From Aquilaria yunnanensis (lineage: Eukaryota; Streptophyta; Magnoliopsida; Malvales; Thymelaeaceae): a stretch of 64,000 bases of DNA. Under the pieces are notes generated by a model. The model did not search any database. It was not told the origin of the DNA and worked only from the letters and a program-made list of their open reading frames with translations. Below are positions 1 to 14,037 of the stretch, piece by piece (the first letter of the stretch is position 1; every line of letters begins with the position of its first letter). The stretch is from NCBI GenBank assembly GCA_039654915.1, contig CM077599.1:8124501-8188500 (forward strand). The letters are read 5' to 3'. The position numbers and the translations under genes are program-made.

Positions 1-150
1 AAAACTCCATCACCTCCCCATTTCCTCTCAATGACCGTATTTCACTAAAAATCATGCTCATACCTTACTTCTCAGATTTTCATGTGAAAAGCATAACAAA
101 GGCCACAAGCGACATAATTAAAGAGTGCCAGGCACTCAAGGAAAACTAAC
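1..150. other. Intron at the left edge
   Basis: After the exon ending at 151 (donor CAT|GTTAGT on the minus strand) I see no convincing next exon before the window edge, so this is read as intron. The remaining 3' part of the kinase/CYTH gene should lie outside the window. Confidence 0.6.
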
Positions 151-3100
151 ATGTGCATGAACAAGATGCGGTTCTATGTGCTGCTGGAACATTGGAAATA
201 CAGTCATCATGATCTCATTCTGAGACAGAAAGCAGCCAACTCTACTTTTGTCCCGTTGAACCCGAGAAATCAGATGCGAATGAACACCTCCAACCTGGTA
301 TTGCAGAGCAGGAGTTACTTCATGGAAATTTGTTCCAAGAAAATGCAAACAAAAATGACATGAAAACAAAACAAAAGCATTGAAGAAATCAACTTACAAC
401 AGCAATCCACAAGTCAATTGATTTTCTGATTTCAGGATGCAAGGCATAAACCCCTTCAAAAATTATCTGGTCAACCAAAAAAAGCTCCAATCATTTCAAA
501 GTCAAAAAAATGAAGCATCATTATATTTTTTCCGTCTTTTTTGGATAAAGAAGCAGCATTACTTATAGTCAAGATAAGAATTGGTTTCAGGTATAGCATT
601 TTCATGTGTTCTCTTTACTAATTACTAGTCAAAAGGCATGTTATACAAGTGCCACAAGTGAGAATTAATCCATGACTCAGGATACGTGTCCCACTTTCAT
701 GATAAATATATGAGCAGAGGATTTATAGAATTAAAACTGGTTATGCAATAGCATTGCTTGTACTTATTACATCTTTTCTAAAGCGAACTAACAATAAAAG
801 AATATTTTTAGACCATCATAACAGTGACTGGTTTTATGAAATATGAATTTTTTGGAATTTTTTGGAATCCATTAAGTACTTAAGTAATGGCATTGATGCA
901 AACAAGCAAACAGGGGATCCAATGATCTCAGGGGCACATGCAAGACATTAATGTAAAACAAGGGTAACCATGACGATCACTACCTAGAAAACATTTCTGT
1001 CCTTCATCATGGTAAGTTTTAAAATCAAGCAGATGCAGAGGCCAAATTTGAAAACAAAAAATTATAAGCATACACCAAAAGTTACCAAGCGTGATATATG
1101 ATAACTTTCAAAATTAAAGCATGACAAATGCCAAACAGACCACGCCACAATCTTCAGATACTTCAAGTTCCTTGAACCCACTTCGAGAGCCAGTTTCCAA
1201 ATCAAATACAGGAACTTTAGTCCTTCGACCATTCCTTATGTCAGCTATATTCTACAAGATGAAAAGTAATTAACAGTAAGCTGATCAGCAAAGTGAGTGA
1301 ATCCATCAATCTACAAAAAAAATGCAATTAAAACCAACTTCCTTTCCTCCCATTGATCAAGGAAATTTTGATACATAGCATTATATATTATTTTTCAGAA
1401 AACTGTGTTGCCAAAATCTAGCCAACCTATATCTACACTCAACCAACAGATACTCCAACCCATCAGAACAATGCAAGTTCTTAAAATAAGTTACCAGAAC
1501 ATAGCTATTTCAAAAGGGTGGATAGAGGGCTGCAGGGGATGGGCCCTTAATCCCTTGCACATGATAACAACTGCTTAACACATTTTAGCGAAATAGAAAG
1601 GTGAAAAACAAACTGAAAGTGTCTAAAACTGGATACAAGCAGTGAGGAAAAGAAGTTATTAAATTCTCAGGGTGAATGAATAACAGTTGGGCAGCATACA
1701 AAAGACTATTTGTAAGGAAGCTTATGAGTATTATGGAATCAGTCTGATCCCACGTTGTCATTGGTGTGATTAGCATGCATTTTTGTTATGACATTAAGAA
1801 CAAGAGGTGAAAAATTATGCTGACCGGTATAATAGGCAAGAAAGCGTGGAATCCACTATATTGAGAGTGCACAGCAGACAGTCTATCAAGGTTCAAGCTT
1901 CAAACTTTCTATGAAAGTCTATTAGCAGCTTTTTCTTAGGCCAGCTAAATTGGAACAAACATAGCCTGTGTTTTAGAATGAGAGAGAAACCATTTCTGAC
2001 CTTTGACAGTAAAGGCAGATCAAGCGAGTTAAAGTCATCATGCTTAAAATCCTTCACTTGTTCAGACTTAAAATAGCTCTCAAGTGAAACTACTTCACAG
2101 CCGACAATGTTTGCCATTTTAAGGGCCAAACTAGTTTTCCCAGATCCACTTGGACCACCTGCACAAATAACAAAGGCATGAAAATTTATTGTATAAACTT
2201 TTTTCCCTTTATTAAGTGGTGCTTTCCCACATTTTAGGTTGAGGGGTTTGTTAGTGCACATATTCTAGTGAGGCCTCTCCACTCATCGCCAATTGGCCTT
2301 GGGTTGGATTCTTTGACATCGTATCAGACCTTAAAAATTGTTACTTTTTCCTCTTTTAGATGTTAGCCCCATTGTCTTTGTCATGATGGGTCCATTTTCA
2401 GTCATCTCACCAGCTTGCACATAAAAGGGTGTATTTAGTGGTGTTAGACCACATTGTTAAGCAAAATGTTGTTAATGTTTCATATCATGGTGAGCCTTCC
2501 ATACATATTGCCAATTGCTTTTCAGTTGGATGCTTTAACACCCACTTTTTGATAATTGAAAAATGGTAAGGCATCACAACATAAAGCCTTGACTAACCCC
2601 TTCACTCAACCATGTGGGATTTTCCCACTTGACAGAAAAAATTCAAGCACAAGGTTATTTCTCCAAGGAAAATGATACATAAGGGAGAGAAAAAAGAGGG
2701 CTTATGATGACAAGAACAGTTTAGACTTTTACAAGGAAAAGTTGGTTGAACACCATTAGACTTCGTGTGACAAGAGAACTCCTTTGTAAATACATGAACT
2801 ACTAGGTTTGCACGTGAAAACTACATTCAGGCTGAGAGGAAATGAAAAGGAAACCAAAAGAAAGGGAAATTTGCTTCTTCATGTAACGGACAAACCTCCC
2901 ATTTCTCAAAAAATAAACAATTATTATGATTATCTATTAGCTCAAGGAAACATAATCCTCCACTGTAATAGAGATAAAGAATTAACATTAAGTTCCTAGC
3001 CTTTCTGGTCTATGTTTTCTAGCCTACACACATCGCTCAGACAGTTTCTACATGTATTTCTTTCTATGCGTAAGAGTTCTTACCTTCATGCTCAACTTCT

Positions 3101-6100
3101 ATTGTAACCTAGTCCGATTTAGCCAGGTCTTTATGTAATCTCATGTATCATAGATTCATAATTCAGTTGAACCAGTACTTATGAAGCTATTATGAACAGC
3201 ACATTTGAAAATTATCTTTTTGGGCCAAAACCATTACAGGATGAGTTGTCCATTTTTCATGTGAATGTTGCGGCAACAAACCCCATTTCCTGCCATCTAT
3301 GCCATTTGCCTTGACCATTCCCAAATGAAATTTTTTGATTAGTTTTAGCCCTTCAACTGGCAACATGCAAATTGAAATGGGAAGATAAACCATTTAAGAT
3401 GAAATGTGAATATGAGGTATATCTACCTCTTTTAAGATAAAATATAAATATGAGGTTGAACCCAACAGTGATGAGTAAAATTAAAAATGAAGCATTAATT
3501 TTCACATGAAAATATTAAACTACAAAGTCCTTCAGTTATTTCAACATCTCTTATGAGAAAATTTCATGTTATTCAATAAAAAGTCAGACAAATAGGTTTC
3601 AACTTTTAGTTTTAACATCTTTACACTAAGGAGTCTATTAAAACAGAAGAATTACAGTGTAGGGGTTGTGGGGGACAAGAAAAAAATTAGTAGAAGAACA
3701 AATGAACATCTATAATATAGTTTAGATTTCTATATTTAGAATTATTCCTAAACGTTTGTAAAAAAAAAAAAAACATTATTTCATTCACCAGGGAGTTTCA
3801 CAAAAACAAAAAGGAAATCCTAAATGAAATAGACAGACAGATAATGTGTCATGTTTTATTAATTTTAGCATTTATTCAAATTACAAGTACAAAACCATTG
3901 TAATGATTATAAAAAAAATGTACTACAAAACATTTTGCATAAATGTAAGAACATAAGAAAAAAACTAGTCCCCTTTGGTTACAACTGTATAGAATGACCT
4001 AAAAATTCATCATCAGTGGGCTTATATAAATGAAGTTAAAACCAACTTAGCAACCTTGAAACTGTAGTCCAGAAGCCTTCAATTTGAAAAATATCAATTG
4101 ATACCAAGGTAATCAAAAGAGATGTGAAAACCATGAAGGTTGAATATGGGAGTGGAAACTAGAACATGAAAGTGTTCAACATTTTTCTTATTTATGGCCA
4201 TGAAAGATGCCAGAAGCTTGAGCCTGAAGCAGGACACCTTGTGTGGTTTGGCAGCATCGTGGACATTGGGACACTCCTAGATATAGAGATGAAGGAAAGG
4301 GATGGACAACAAGAGACAAAACGTTACCAATTCCAACTATGACAGGCACGCCTTTGTTCTCCAGCAGAAACTGAAAAAAAAATAATGGAATTTGAAGAAT
4401 AACGAATTTCTTATGCCAACTGAATATGCAGAAGCTACAGGATCACGTGATACAATTACCAAAACAAAATCACGTGATACATTCAATCTCCCTCACCTGT
4501 ATTGCTTGAACAGCAAGAAGCAATCCACGATCAACATCATAAGAATCAGGCATCGATGCAATTTTCATGCTATCCCTAGAAGAGGAAGAACCTGCAGTAG
4601 GTTCATGAGAGAGTCTTAAGCATTAAATACAACTACTTTTCCCACATGAACCGTGCAAATTTAAAGGAAATTTAAAGGATCCAATCAGAGGATACGTACC
4701 TGCAACTGAATCAACTTGTAAGGTGTCCAATGAGATAAAATGCCATGACGGTAATACGGGTTCCATCTTAGATTTTGTTGGAGATCTAGTCCACGGCTGA
4801 GATAAATCCTCTAGCCGAGTAACAAGGTTTCCGGTGACACGAATAGGCTTTGGTGTGGCAATCACCTTTTCCTGATTACCAGGCATAGGAGGACTACAGA
4901 CTAGAGGCGGTGTGTTGAGGCGTGGCACCCCTGCAGGTAGGATTTCATTTGAGCAATTATAAAGGATTACAGACACACAGCAAAAAAATAATTAGAACTT
5001 AAAAATAAGAATTCTGAACTTGTCCTTTCAAGAATCAGTTCCAGATATGACTTTGTGATCCATGGTCCATTGATACCCATCCTTGATGCTTCACCTCCAA
5101 CTGTCTGCAGAAGGGGGAAGGGGGTAAAGAGAATAACCAACACCAAATTCAAACTCTCCTCAATAGTTCTTCACATACTGAGGCAAAGACATTAAAGGAA
5201 GACATACCAACACATTCACACTACACACACACACACACACACACACAAGAAAAATCATTTAGTTGATACCTAGTACAGAAAGGAGAAAACATTAGAAGAG
5301 CTTGTGTTTTTGTGTCTGAAAGGTATTTTACTTCCAGCACGAGTAGCATTTCTAGATAAAGGAGGAGCACCATGCAGAAAGTTCTTTCCAAACAATGAAG
5401 GTCACCATAATCAGAAAAATGATGAAGGCTACAGTGGCCAGGAGAATAAAACACGATAAAACTAAAACCTTCCCTTCAGTTCAAATGGAAAAAAAGTTCA
5501 ATGACACAGTTGAATAGGCATCACATGTCGAACAATCAGAAAATGAGTTTGGTTTCATGTCAAATGAGTTTGGTTTTATGTCAAGGGGATGTGAAAGCTA
5601 TTTACCCATCCAGGAGATTAATGGACAGGGCAACTAAAAAATCTCATCAAATGATTTTAGTATCTTGAAGGAAGTTTAGCTTAGGATACCTAAATAGGTA
5701 GAGTCATTCTGAGAAAATGAACAAGCATTTGCTGAATAGATTAATGTTATTATAAGTACTTTTGAAGGTATTGTCATTCTTAGAAAAGGAACAACTAGAG
5801 GTTAGAGAGATTATTGTTATTGTGAGCATTGCGAAGCAGTTTTTAGCAACAGAACTATTGGAGGTGGAAGCAATAAAACAAAGCCTCATATTATAGACAT
5901 AGAAGGGTTGCACCAAGGGCATGCTGTAAGTATTTATTGTTTTGCCTTACGTTTAAGTAAATCCTTTTTTTTGAGCAAGCCTATCCTGAAACAAACAAAA
6001 ACAATCCATCCATGCCATAATATATGCCCCTCTTTCAATTGTTTTGTGTCCAAAAACATGTATCCCTTTTCCATATTTGTACATAATCTTTTCAAATGTA

Positions 6101-9100
6101 CCCTTCCCATTATGTAAAGCCCATGAACACTTACTGTTGTAATTATGCTATTTAGAAACTTACCTAATATACTTATGTGGCACAACATCCATTATTTTCA
6201 CAGGAAAAAAAAAAAGGCAAGAGGGGTATATATCATGGGATGGTGGGCGTAAGTCATATCTCAGGTATATTCAATCTCAAATTAAAAAATGTAGGTCGTC
6301 AATTTGTACTAAGTTCGTGAAGTGTACCCCAACACTAAGTCAGCACCTTCATTCAGAACAAATTAAAAATTGGGATCACATTGTGAGAAAACAATAAAGA
6401 TGTATTCCTAAAGATGGATATAACAAGTACTCAGGTTTATAAACGCAAACTAATGCATTATGCTCCAGGAAAGTACCTTGACATCAAGGACTTAACAAGA
6501 AAGCAGGTAAGTTAAATGGAAAATCACAGAGAAGATTCTCATGAAACAACAAAAAGGTTCATAATAACAACAAGAACCCCATCAGGAGCCTTATCTCCAA
6601 AGAATCAAGTTCATACTTTCCTATTTGTGCCCCTCAGCACCAAGAATGTTTCATCAAGAGAATCAATTGTTTCATATGACAGTGAAATATTGTGAATTGT
6701 AGCAAATGTAGACGCCCTTTTGTAACTAACTACAACTGAATACCCCAAGTCCAGTAAGCCACCAAGAGTCATCCTGCCAACCTGTTCAAAAAGATAAGAT
6801 GGGGAGAGAGAAAGAGAGATGAAAATCAAAAGGAGGTTAGGATGACATTTAAGGTTTGAAACTTAACTACCAGATATGAAGGCAGCAACAGCAAATAGTC
6901 ATCTTTCTTTCTTAGAGATTTTAGCAAAAGCAAGTTTCTCAGCTATACAACCTCATGAATGAAGCATAAAAGCTATGAATTAGAACCATCCACTGAGAAC
7001 AATCATCAGAATTCAGAGAGATGTAGTCTGGGGTCAGGCTTATTCTAACCTGGCCCATAAAGATCCTGGCCAATTCTAGTTCCAAGTTTCTTCTTTATTT
7101 TTCCATTTGAAATCACCAGATATATAGATCTTTTCATATAATCTGAATTGTTTTCTTTTGTTAAATTAACTCATTTCATGACAGTTAGATAATGGGAAAA
7201 TAAAGGTTATGTTGTGGAGTCGGACAGGCTCAGGCTAGGTCTGCCTCATGGACCAGCAAAATCTCCATACCCACAAGCTAAATGGACCACACCAGGCCTT
7301 CCTGGGATCAGGTCTGATAGAGATGGGGCCACTAAGCCCAGCCCTAAATACATCTCTAATCACCAGTAAGTCAGCAACCTTGGGCAATTCACCAACACTT
7401 TTGCAGCTATAAAGCAACCCCAAGTTAATTCAAACTCCAAGAATGCAAAACGCCAACCCATTACCAGAGCATACATGAACATAGCAAACACAGCTCGCAA
7501 ATAAGTCAGTAAATGGATGACATCATGCTAGCATATAACTAAGAATCATGTAATGACAAGACATATAATTAAAGTCATGAAGAACTATCAAATTACACTA
7601 AAAATTTTTAACACTTTGTGTTTATTTTTATGTATGCAAATATCGCTTCTGGGATACTTTTTTTAGAGGACATATATATTATCCTTACGAGCTAGGTAAG
7701 GGAAAATTATTGCATAAGAGAAAAACCCTGCCCTAAAGTTATAGTTCTTAACTTCATAGCAAGCTTAAGACCAGAAAATTTAAAATAAAAAAAAATCCAT
7801 CAATAATTACTGAAGAAATAATTTTTGTCAGACATGCAGGAACAGTATGGCTGAAAGGAAAGATGAAGGCGTTGTACCAATTTGGACTTCATAATAAGCT
7901 GCAAGTCTTTATACTGTAAGTTTGAGAGGCATTATATTGCCTCGTGGATTATAGGGTATTATTGGCATCAACAGTAGACAAGATTTCTCAGGTTAGGTAT
8001 GAGACAAACAGAAGCACTAGAGCCCATTCATAGGCTTGTTTTAGCAAGCCAACTCTGGGGCTCATATAAGCTAAGAAAATATGCCTATCTTTGACAACTC
8101 ATACATCAGACTCCTGAAATTTTAAGCAAGGGCCATTTTGTCAATCTTTTTAACCATTACTTTTCTTTGTTATGAAAAAACAGGAAGACCCTTAAGGGGT
8201 ATTTGCAATCTTTTAGCAGGTGCTACACTGCCTGTCCCCACCACCTATCGACTGTGGTTCTCCATCAAACCAACAACTCATGCGTAAATAGCTCATTGAC
8301 TCATCTCAGTGAGGAAAAAAACACAGTTTATATTGCTCAAGTGAAGGGCGGCTCTAATCACTTCTAAGTAAGATGCTCAACAATTGAGCTCTAACTTCTG
8401 TGGCGGCACTTGCAAAGCAAATTTTTTCTAACATATCTGTTTCCTATAAACATCCATTATGCATCATCACATCTAGGAATAGATTGTATCTAATTTATTT
8501 CTAAAGCAACTCATTGTTTCCAAGCGAAACAGGATGGAAATGGTAATTAGGGACTGTAAGCTATTACCAAAATGAAATATGCTGACGCAGCTGGGATACA
8601 GAGATCTACTACTTCATATTATCATAGAATATTAATTCTTCAAAAACAACCATATCAGAAGATGAGTATGCATAATCCAGGACATGCCTCACCTCAAACT
8701 CAGCTTTCGGCCTTATAATGAAATGTTTGTCAACAATCCTCTGATCCCCAAGAGACAGATAATATCTAATACCACATTGTCGCACTTTAATCCAATCATT
8801 TATCCTTGCTTCTTCACTTGCTGATGGAGGCCTGAGGTACATCTCAATAAAACTGGACAATGAAGTGGTTAGCATATCATTTCCATTCCACAACAAATAA
8901 GGATTGACAAAAATATTCCACTTGCTCAAGTGGCATGCTAGAGTAACAAGAAACACTCACTTGTCTGTCTGAACTTCATTTGCTTGCAAAAAATACGAAG
9001 ACTGTCCATCAGCCTGTCAAAGAAAAGAAAAATTGACAAAAGCCATTAATATGTCTACATGTTATTAAGAAAATAACTTCAAATGGAACATACAAGCAAG

Positions 9101-11621
9101 ATATATACTTCATCATTCTAATACTGCACCTTAATGTCAATGAAGTTGGGATTGGAGGCATGAACTGTATGGTTTAAATTAACTCATGAAAAGCCATATC
9201 AATATTATAAAGAAGCTAAATGGAATGATCAAGAATTTCAAATCAGAAGAATCACATATGCATACATTGGAGATCATATCCTAGGAAATATTATAAGGTT
9301 AAGTGGATAGAGTTTATGAATAATTAATCATAAATCAGATGTCTCTTACAAACTCTACGTGAAGCTAAAAGTCCTTAAACTCTCACCACCAAAACCAAGA
9401 ACAGACATGACTTATATGTTTATGCATGAAAAAAATAAATCTTTAACTGTAATAAGCTACATAACAATACAAACCTCAGTTCTGCATTTTAGTTTGTAGA
9501 TTGCTTCTCTAAATGAAGACACAAAGCTGTTGTTTATTCTGATCTGCAGAATAAACTCAACAAATTAAAAACAAATCTCATAAAGGTTGGTTCAATGAAG
9601 GCACCATACAACCAACCTGTGCATGATGGAGGTCTGGTTCTATGTGCTTTCTGAACAACGGGAATATACTATCAATAAGATCATCAAGTGAGCAAGAATC
9701 TCCTATATCGTATTTAACTTTGGAAAGAAGGCTGAAATGGACACCACCAACCTGAGAAATCACAGTAATTATTCAAGGGTTTTTGGCAATGTAATAAAAA
9801 ATAACTCTATCCAAGCTTTCAGAAAGAAAAGATTACCACAGCAACCCGAATGTCAAGCAAAGATCGTAATCTTGCATGTAGTGCGTATGTACCATCAACT
9901 ATTACCTAAAAGAAATGATAAGAAAATAAGCTCAGTAGCTCCCATGATTTTAGACAACCACAGAAAGAACTTGCTTGCCACCCAAGACTTAGTACTAAAA
10001 AAAATGATAAGAAAATAAGCTCAGTAGCTCAAATGATTCCAAACAACCACAGAAAGAACTTGCTTACCACACCAGATGCAGTACTCTTTATCATTTCTGT
10101 ACCAACACGTTTCTTTTGCTGAAAGTCAAACACCGGTATTAAAATATCTCTACCCTTTGTCAAATCCTACGTCCAAAACAAAAAGCCATAAAGCTTCTGC
10201 ATAGGCATAAGCAGTCATGAATGATTAAATAAGAAATAAAACCAATGCACAAGTAATTACGAATTTTCCTATAATCAGTTTTACAAACACCTAGCCACAA
10301 TAGCATTAAATGTTTTGCTTTCATCAGCACTTTGCTCTTTTACATACTTGCACCAGGAAAGAAAAAGGAATAATCATAGATACACTGCAGGTACAACTTT
10401 TTAACCACACAAGCACCCTCATGTGATCAACACATTTCTATTAAGTGGACAGAAAAGACGATGGACATATGTTAGCCATCTAAGGGTGTTTGTACAGTGG
10501 AAAACTAGACCAGCAGTGTGCCTAAGAATTATAATAAACATACAAAAAAAAACGAATTCCTTGGAGATGCTCAAAGAGTGGACCAACTATTATTCCCATA
10601 AATTGCTCAATCAAATATTTAAAAGAGCAAAACGGCCCAAACCTGAAGAATGAGAAATAGGTGCAAACCTCAAGATTCTGGACTAATGCATCAAAATCTA
10701 TTGAATCCAAGTCATTCCCCTCATCAACTCCAACACGATAGTTCTCCATTGATATTACCGTACAACCAATTACAGAAGCTACCTTCTCTGTTAAGCTTTT
10801 AAAAATATCAAAGAAACCAGACACAATCAGAATAAAAAAAGAGAATGCAAGCCTTAAAAGAAGAGAAAGTAAACTGGATACTATTCCTGTTGAAAGAAAA
10901 TGGCAAGAGCAGTTGTGCAAAAGAAATGTAGATATGCACCTGGTTTTACCCGAACCACTTGGACCACCAATGCCAACTGTAACAGTACCGTTTTTCTTCT
11001 CTCTAAGTTCTTGTATGGATTTAACAAGCAAGTAATACCCATGATCAAAAGACTGCAACAATTTGGCCAATAAAACCAGTAGAACTGTGTTAGAATCGGC
11101 GAGCAGGGACAAACGCATGAACAAACAATTCCAAGAAGTAATGTCTACAGGGACCAAACTTGGGAACCAAATCTTGAAGCAGCAGCGAGAATGCCCAAGA
11201 CAATTTCCCTAAATTGGCGTTAGAAATTCCACAAGTCTACGCAGTGATAACGAACGAGAGACATATATACATGCAAATGAAATAAACATAAATGCACAGC
11301 AACAAGCAAAGCACCTATATAACCTCCTCAGTTTCTGGATCCCTGATTAACCCCAAGCAATTATCTCTAAGAATCTCAAGAGTTGGCATAAAGAAGTTGT
11401 TCCAGTCGATTTCAAGTAAACCCAGTTCTAACAGTTGAAATTAGGGAGGAACCGAAATTCACAGACATAAGAGGCACGTAGAGAAACAGTAATGGATTGC
11501 GCACCACATGGAGAGGGAGAGACTGGAGGATGGAAGAAGCGGATGAGGAAGTAGAGGGCTGCTGCTGGTAGTAATCGCGACCTCCTTCTTGGAAAACTCG
11601 CTGCACGACATCGTCGTCCAT
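151..11621 (-). CDS. Tandem uridine-kinase-like/CYTH P-loop protein, 3' end outside window
   Basis: Multi-exon gene resembling Arabidopsis At2g01460. Eighteen coding exons in transcript order: 11621-11505, 11052-10940, 10795-10669, 10166-10068, 9905-9837, 9751-9617, 9543-9475, 9013-8961, 8852-8693, 6781-6617, 5104-5020, 4930-4700, 4591-4497, 4370-4328, 2158-2001, 1251-1141, 466-398, 294-151. All introns are GT-AG and the exons sum to 2043 nt, exactly 681 codons, with every junction phase consistent. Residues 68-76 are a Walker A loop (GGPSGSGKT), about 153-165 a second kinase motif (VIVDGTYALH), and about 260-350 a CYTH-like segment (EMYLRPPSAS, RIVDKHFIIRPKAEFEV). An identical Walker A recurs at 521-529, starting a second kinase copy (IIFEGVYALHPEIR near 612). 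Related plant TTM1/TTM2 proteins are triphosphate-tunnel pyrophosphatases; the substrate here is unknown. The start is the first ATG of the conserved N-terminus. The exon 11 donor (AA|GT at 5020) is the least certain splice site. Confidence 0.9.
2159..4327 (-). other. Large intron 14 of the kinase/CYTH gene
   Basis: A 2.17-kb AT-rich intron that splits the second Walker A motif between its first Gly codon (exon ending at 4328) and the rest (exon starting at 2158). It has no ORF resembling a protein and no terminal repeats that I could see. Confidence 0.75.
5223..5247. repeat. (CA)n microsatellite
   Basis: About 12 CA dinucleotides, in the intron between exons 10 and 11 of the kinase/CYTH gene. 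A likely length-polymorphic marker with no visible function. Confidence 0.95.
6782..8692 (-). other. Large intron 9 of the kinase/CYTH gene
   Basis: A 1.9-kb intron that interrupts the CYTH-like region between FEV and GRMTLGG. It is AT-rich and non-coding, and I saw no mobile element in it. Confidence 0.75.
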
Positions 11622-13241
11622 TGTTCTTGGGCTCGGACGCACGAAATCCGGAAATTTGGATTCGGCTCGGAAACAAATCGATAATCGGAGGAAGGAGGGA
11701 GGAGGGAATTGATTGAACAGGAGCTTCTTTAGGATTTTCAAGGGACTGAAAGTTGGTGCCGCGCCACTACTTCATTGATTGATTTCTTAGTAGTGCTTCC
11801 TACGCTTGCTTGCTTGCTTGCTTGAGCAAAGCAATTCGCTCCCGCTTATTTGCTCTCCTGCATCTTTCCTTTTGCCCCTTGGCTTTGAGTCTTTTCACCT
11901 GCAAATTCTTTTACTCCCTCCCTCCCCAATTACTTCAAATATTTTCTTTTGGTATGTTATTTTTACTTTTTATGAGTAGATTAATAAAAATAAAGAAATA
12001 AATACTAAAATGATAATCTTAAAAATAATATAATAAATTAATTTATTAAATACAAAAATATTGTAAAAATTTGGTGTGGTCCAAAATAAATATGAGGTAA
12101 AATAATTTGGGACGGGGTTAGTATCTTTTCCTCATTTTCTTGTTGTAGTTTCTGTTTGTTTTACCATTGAAGTAAATGAGTGGAGAGCAACATTTGTTTT
12201 AAGATATCTTCAAAAACTGATAATTCTACTTGTATTTTATTTTGTTTCACCTTGTACATTTCACAAACAATCTCTAACTTTTTGTTTTATAAAACGGTCT
12301 CTTACCTTTAATTATTACTTCCTTAATTTTGCAAATGTTGGTCTTTTATCCTTCTTAACTAAAGCTTGTCTTAAATATATTCATATTAACTTATATTATA
12401 AAAAGTTCTTAGAATACCATTTTTCATATAAAAAGTTTATATTTCTATAAGAAATTCTGATAGAAAAAGAAACATGAATTAATTCTCATAAATAGTAAAG
12501 GGGACAAGTTTCGCAAGACAAAGGTGGCATCTTCTTTCATCTTTAACTTACTGGGTATTTTATTTTGGTCCTAAATCTATTAACATTGTTTTATTTTGAT
12601 TCTTCACCATATAGAATCTATGAAACTCAAAGCAATTTTTGACAATCAATAAACAATTTAAATTCGTACTTTTTTTTTCTTACTATATGAAATAACTTTG
12701 ACTTAAAGAGGGTTGGTTATTTGAATTATGCATTAACTATAAACAAATTTATTATACAAATAAAATTTATTGGAAGACAATTTCTGAATAATTTATATTA
12801 TAGTATAAAATGTTACTACCAGACAATACTTTTAGTTGACAAATTTTATTCAATGGAAGATTAGAATGAAATGTGTTTATAAGCCTATGACAAAAATAAA
12901 ACAATCAATATATAGGAACTAAAATAGAATAATAATTAAATATTATAGATTATTCACCTAATTTACCTTTGTTTTACCATTTTATCCAAAGTCAACACTC
13001 AAACACCCACAACACCACTACATACTCAAGTATTTTACGATATAGTATCATTATATTTATATGTACAATAGGAAGTTTTATTTGTGTAGAAGGATTTTGA
13101 TATCATTACATGAAAATAAAGTCTCCAAACACCCAATGGAATGGCATGAGCTTCAGTTTGTCACACCCATGTCTAAGGTTCAGGACATCTCATTCTCTTC
13201 TTTTTAAAAATCTTAACTCTTAACTCTTAGTGTGTAAAATT
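11622..13241. other. 5' UTR/promoter of the kinase/CYTH gene, then AT-rich spacer
   Basis: The first about 140 bases are the likely 5' UTR, GA/CT-rich on the transcribed strand. Near 11803-11825 there is a short CTTG-type tandem repeat. From about 11900 to 13241 the DNA is AT-rich without gene-like ORFs, and I see no clear TATA box at a convincing distance. Confidence 0.5.
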
Positions 13242-13405
13242 GGCTAAGTACATTTTTAGCCCCCAAACCCGTGCAAGCATGACACTTTTCCCCCTAAACT
13301 TGAACTCGATATAACTCAGCCCCTAAACTTCATAAAGTATCAAACTCTTTGACTAGCACATGTCATCATGTGACTTTTAAAAGCCTAATGTCATTTGTCT
13401 TTTGC
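13242..13405 (+). repeat. Left terminal inverted repeat of the outer MULE
   Basis: About 160 bp, the inverted partner of about 41345-41509. Roughly two-thirds identical by eye, with several small indels, so it is older than everything inserted inside it. Confidence 0.5.
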
Positions 13406-14037
13406 TCTAGCCTTCAACACGTCCCACCACCGCGCCCTACATCACTTTTGTCTATTCCCCCATACCTTCCATCACCTTTTATCGCCTCCTTCTCATACCT
13501 CTCGACTTCTCCACCTACTCATCCCTCAAAGGTCTCATGTGCCACAAACACAACAACACCCACATAAATGTTATCCTTTACTCCATCATTGCCATATCCT
13601 TTGTCATCAACATCTTCTACTTCCAGACTATGGAAATCATGGAAAAGCTCGAAATTCCAGTCACAATTTCTTCAATTTTTGTGTCAAGTGCCTATTTATC
13701 TTCCTTCACTTGCCCCACTTTCACAAAATCACCACCTATAATTTAAAAGACTTGGATTTGCCCATTAATTTCTCCACTTTGCCTCTGATGCCTTTGAACC
13801 ATAAGCTACACTTAAGGCTTGTAAAGAGATACTAGAATCTCCAGTTTCTTCATCAATTTTACTACCTATCTATCACAAACCGCTAAAATCCTTATTTACA
13901 CATTCAAATCACTAGAGCCCAAACCCATGAAAGCATTATTAAATGAATTACAAATCCCATATTGCCCAACCATGACTCCAAATTTCTGTATCAAAACCTT
14001 GATTTTGATGAATGTTAAGGAAGATGATAGAGGAAGA

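Noticed and set aside
5221..5454. Minus-strand ORF ending in a Val-Cys repeat
   Set aside because: The tail is translation of the CA microsatellite; the region is intron of the kinase/CYTH gene.
13349..13835. Three overlapping plus-strand ORFs, 69-146 codons
   Set aside because: Low-complexity Pro/Ser/His, no motif, frames overlap; lies in the old MULE interior. May be captured DNA, but no protein can be supported.
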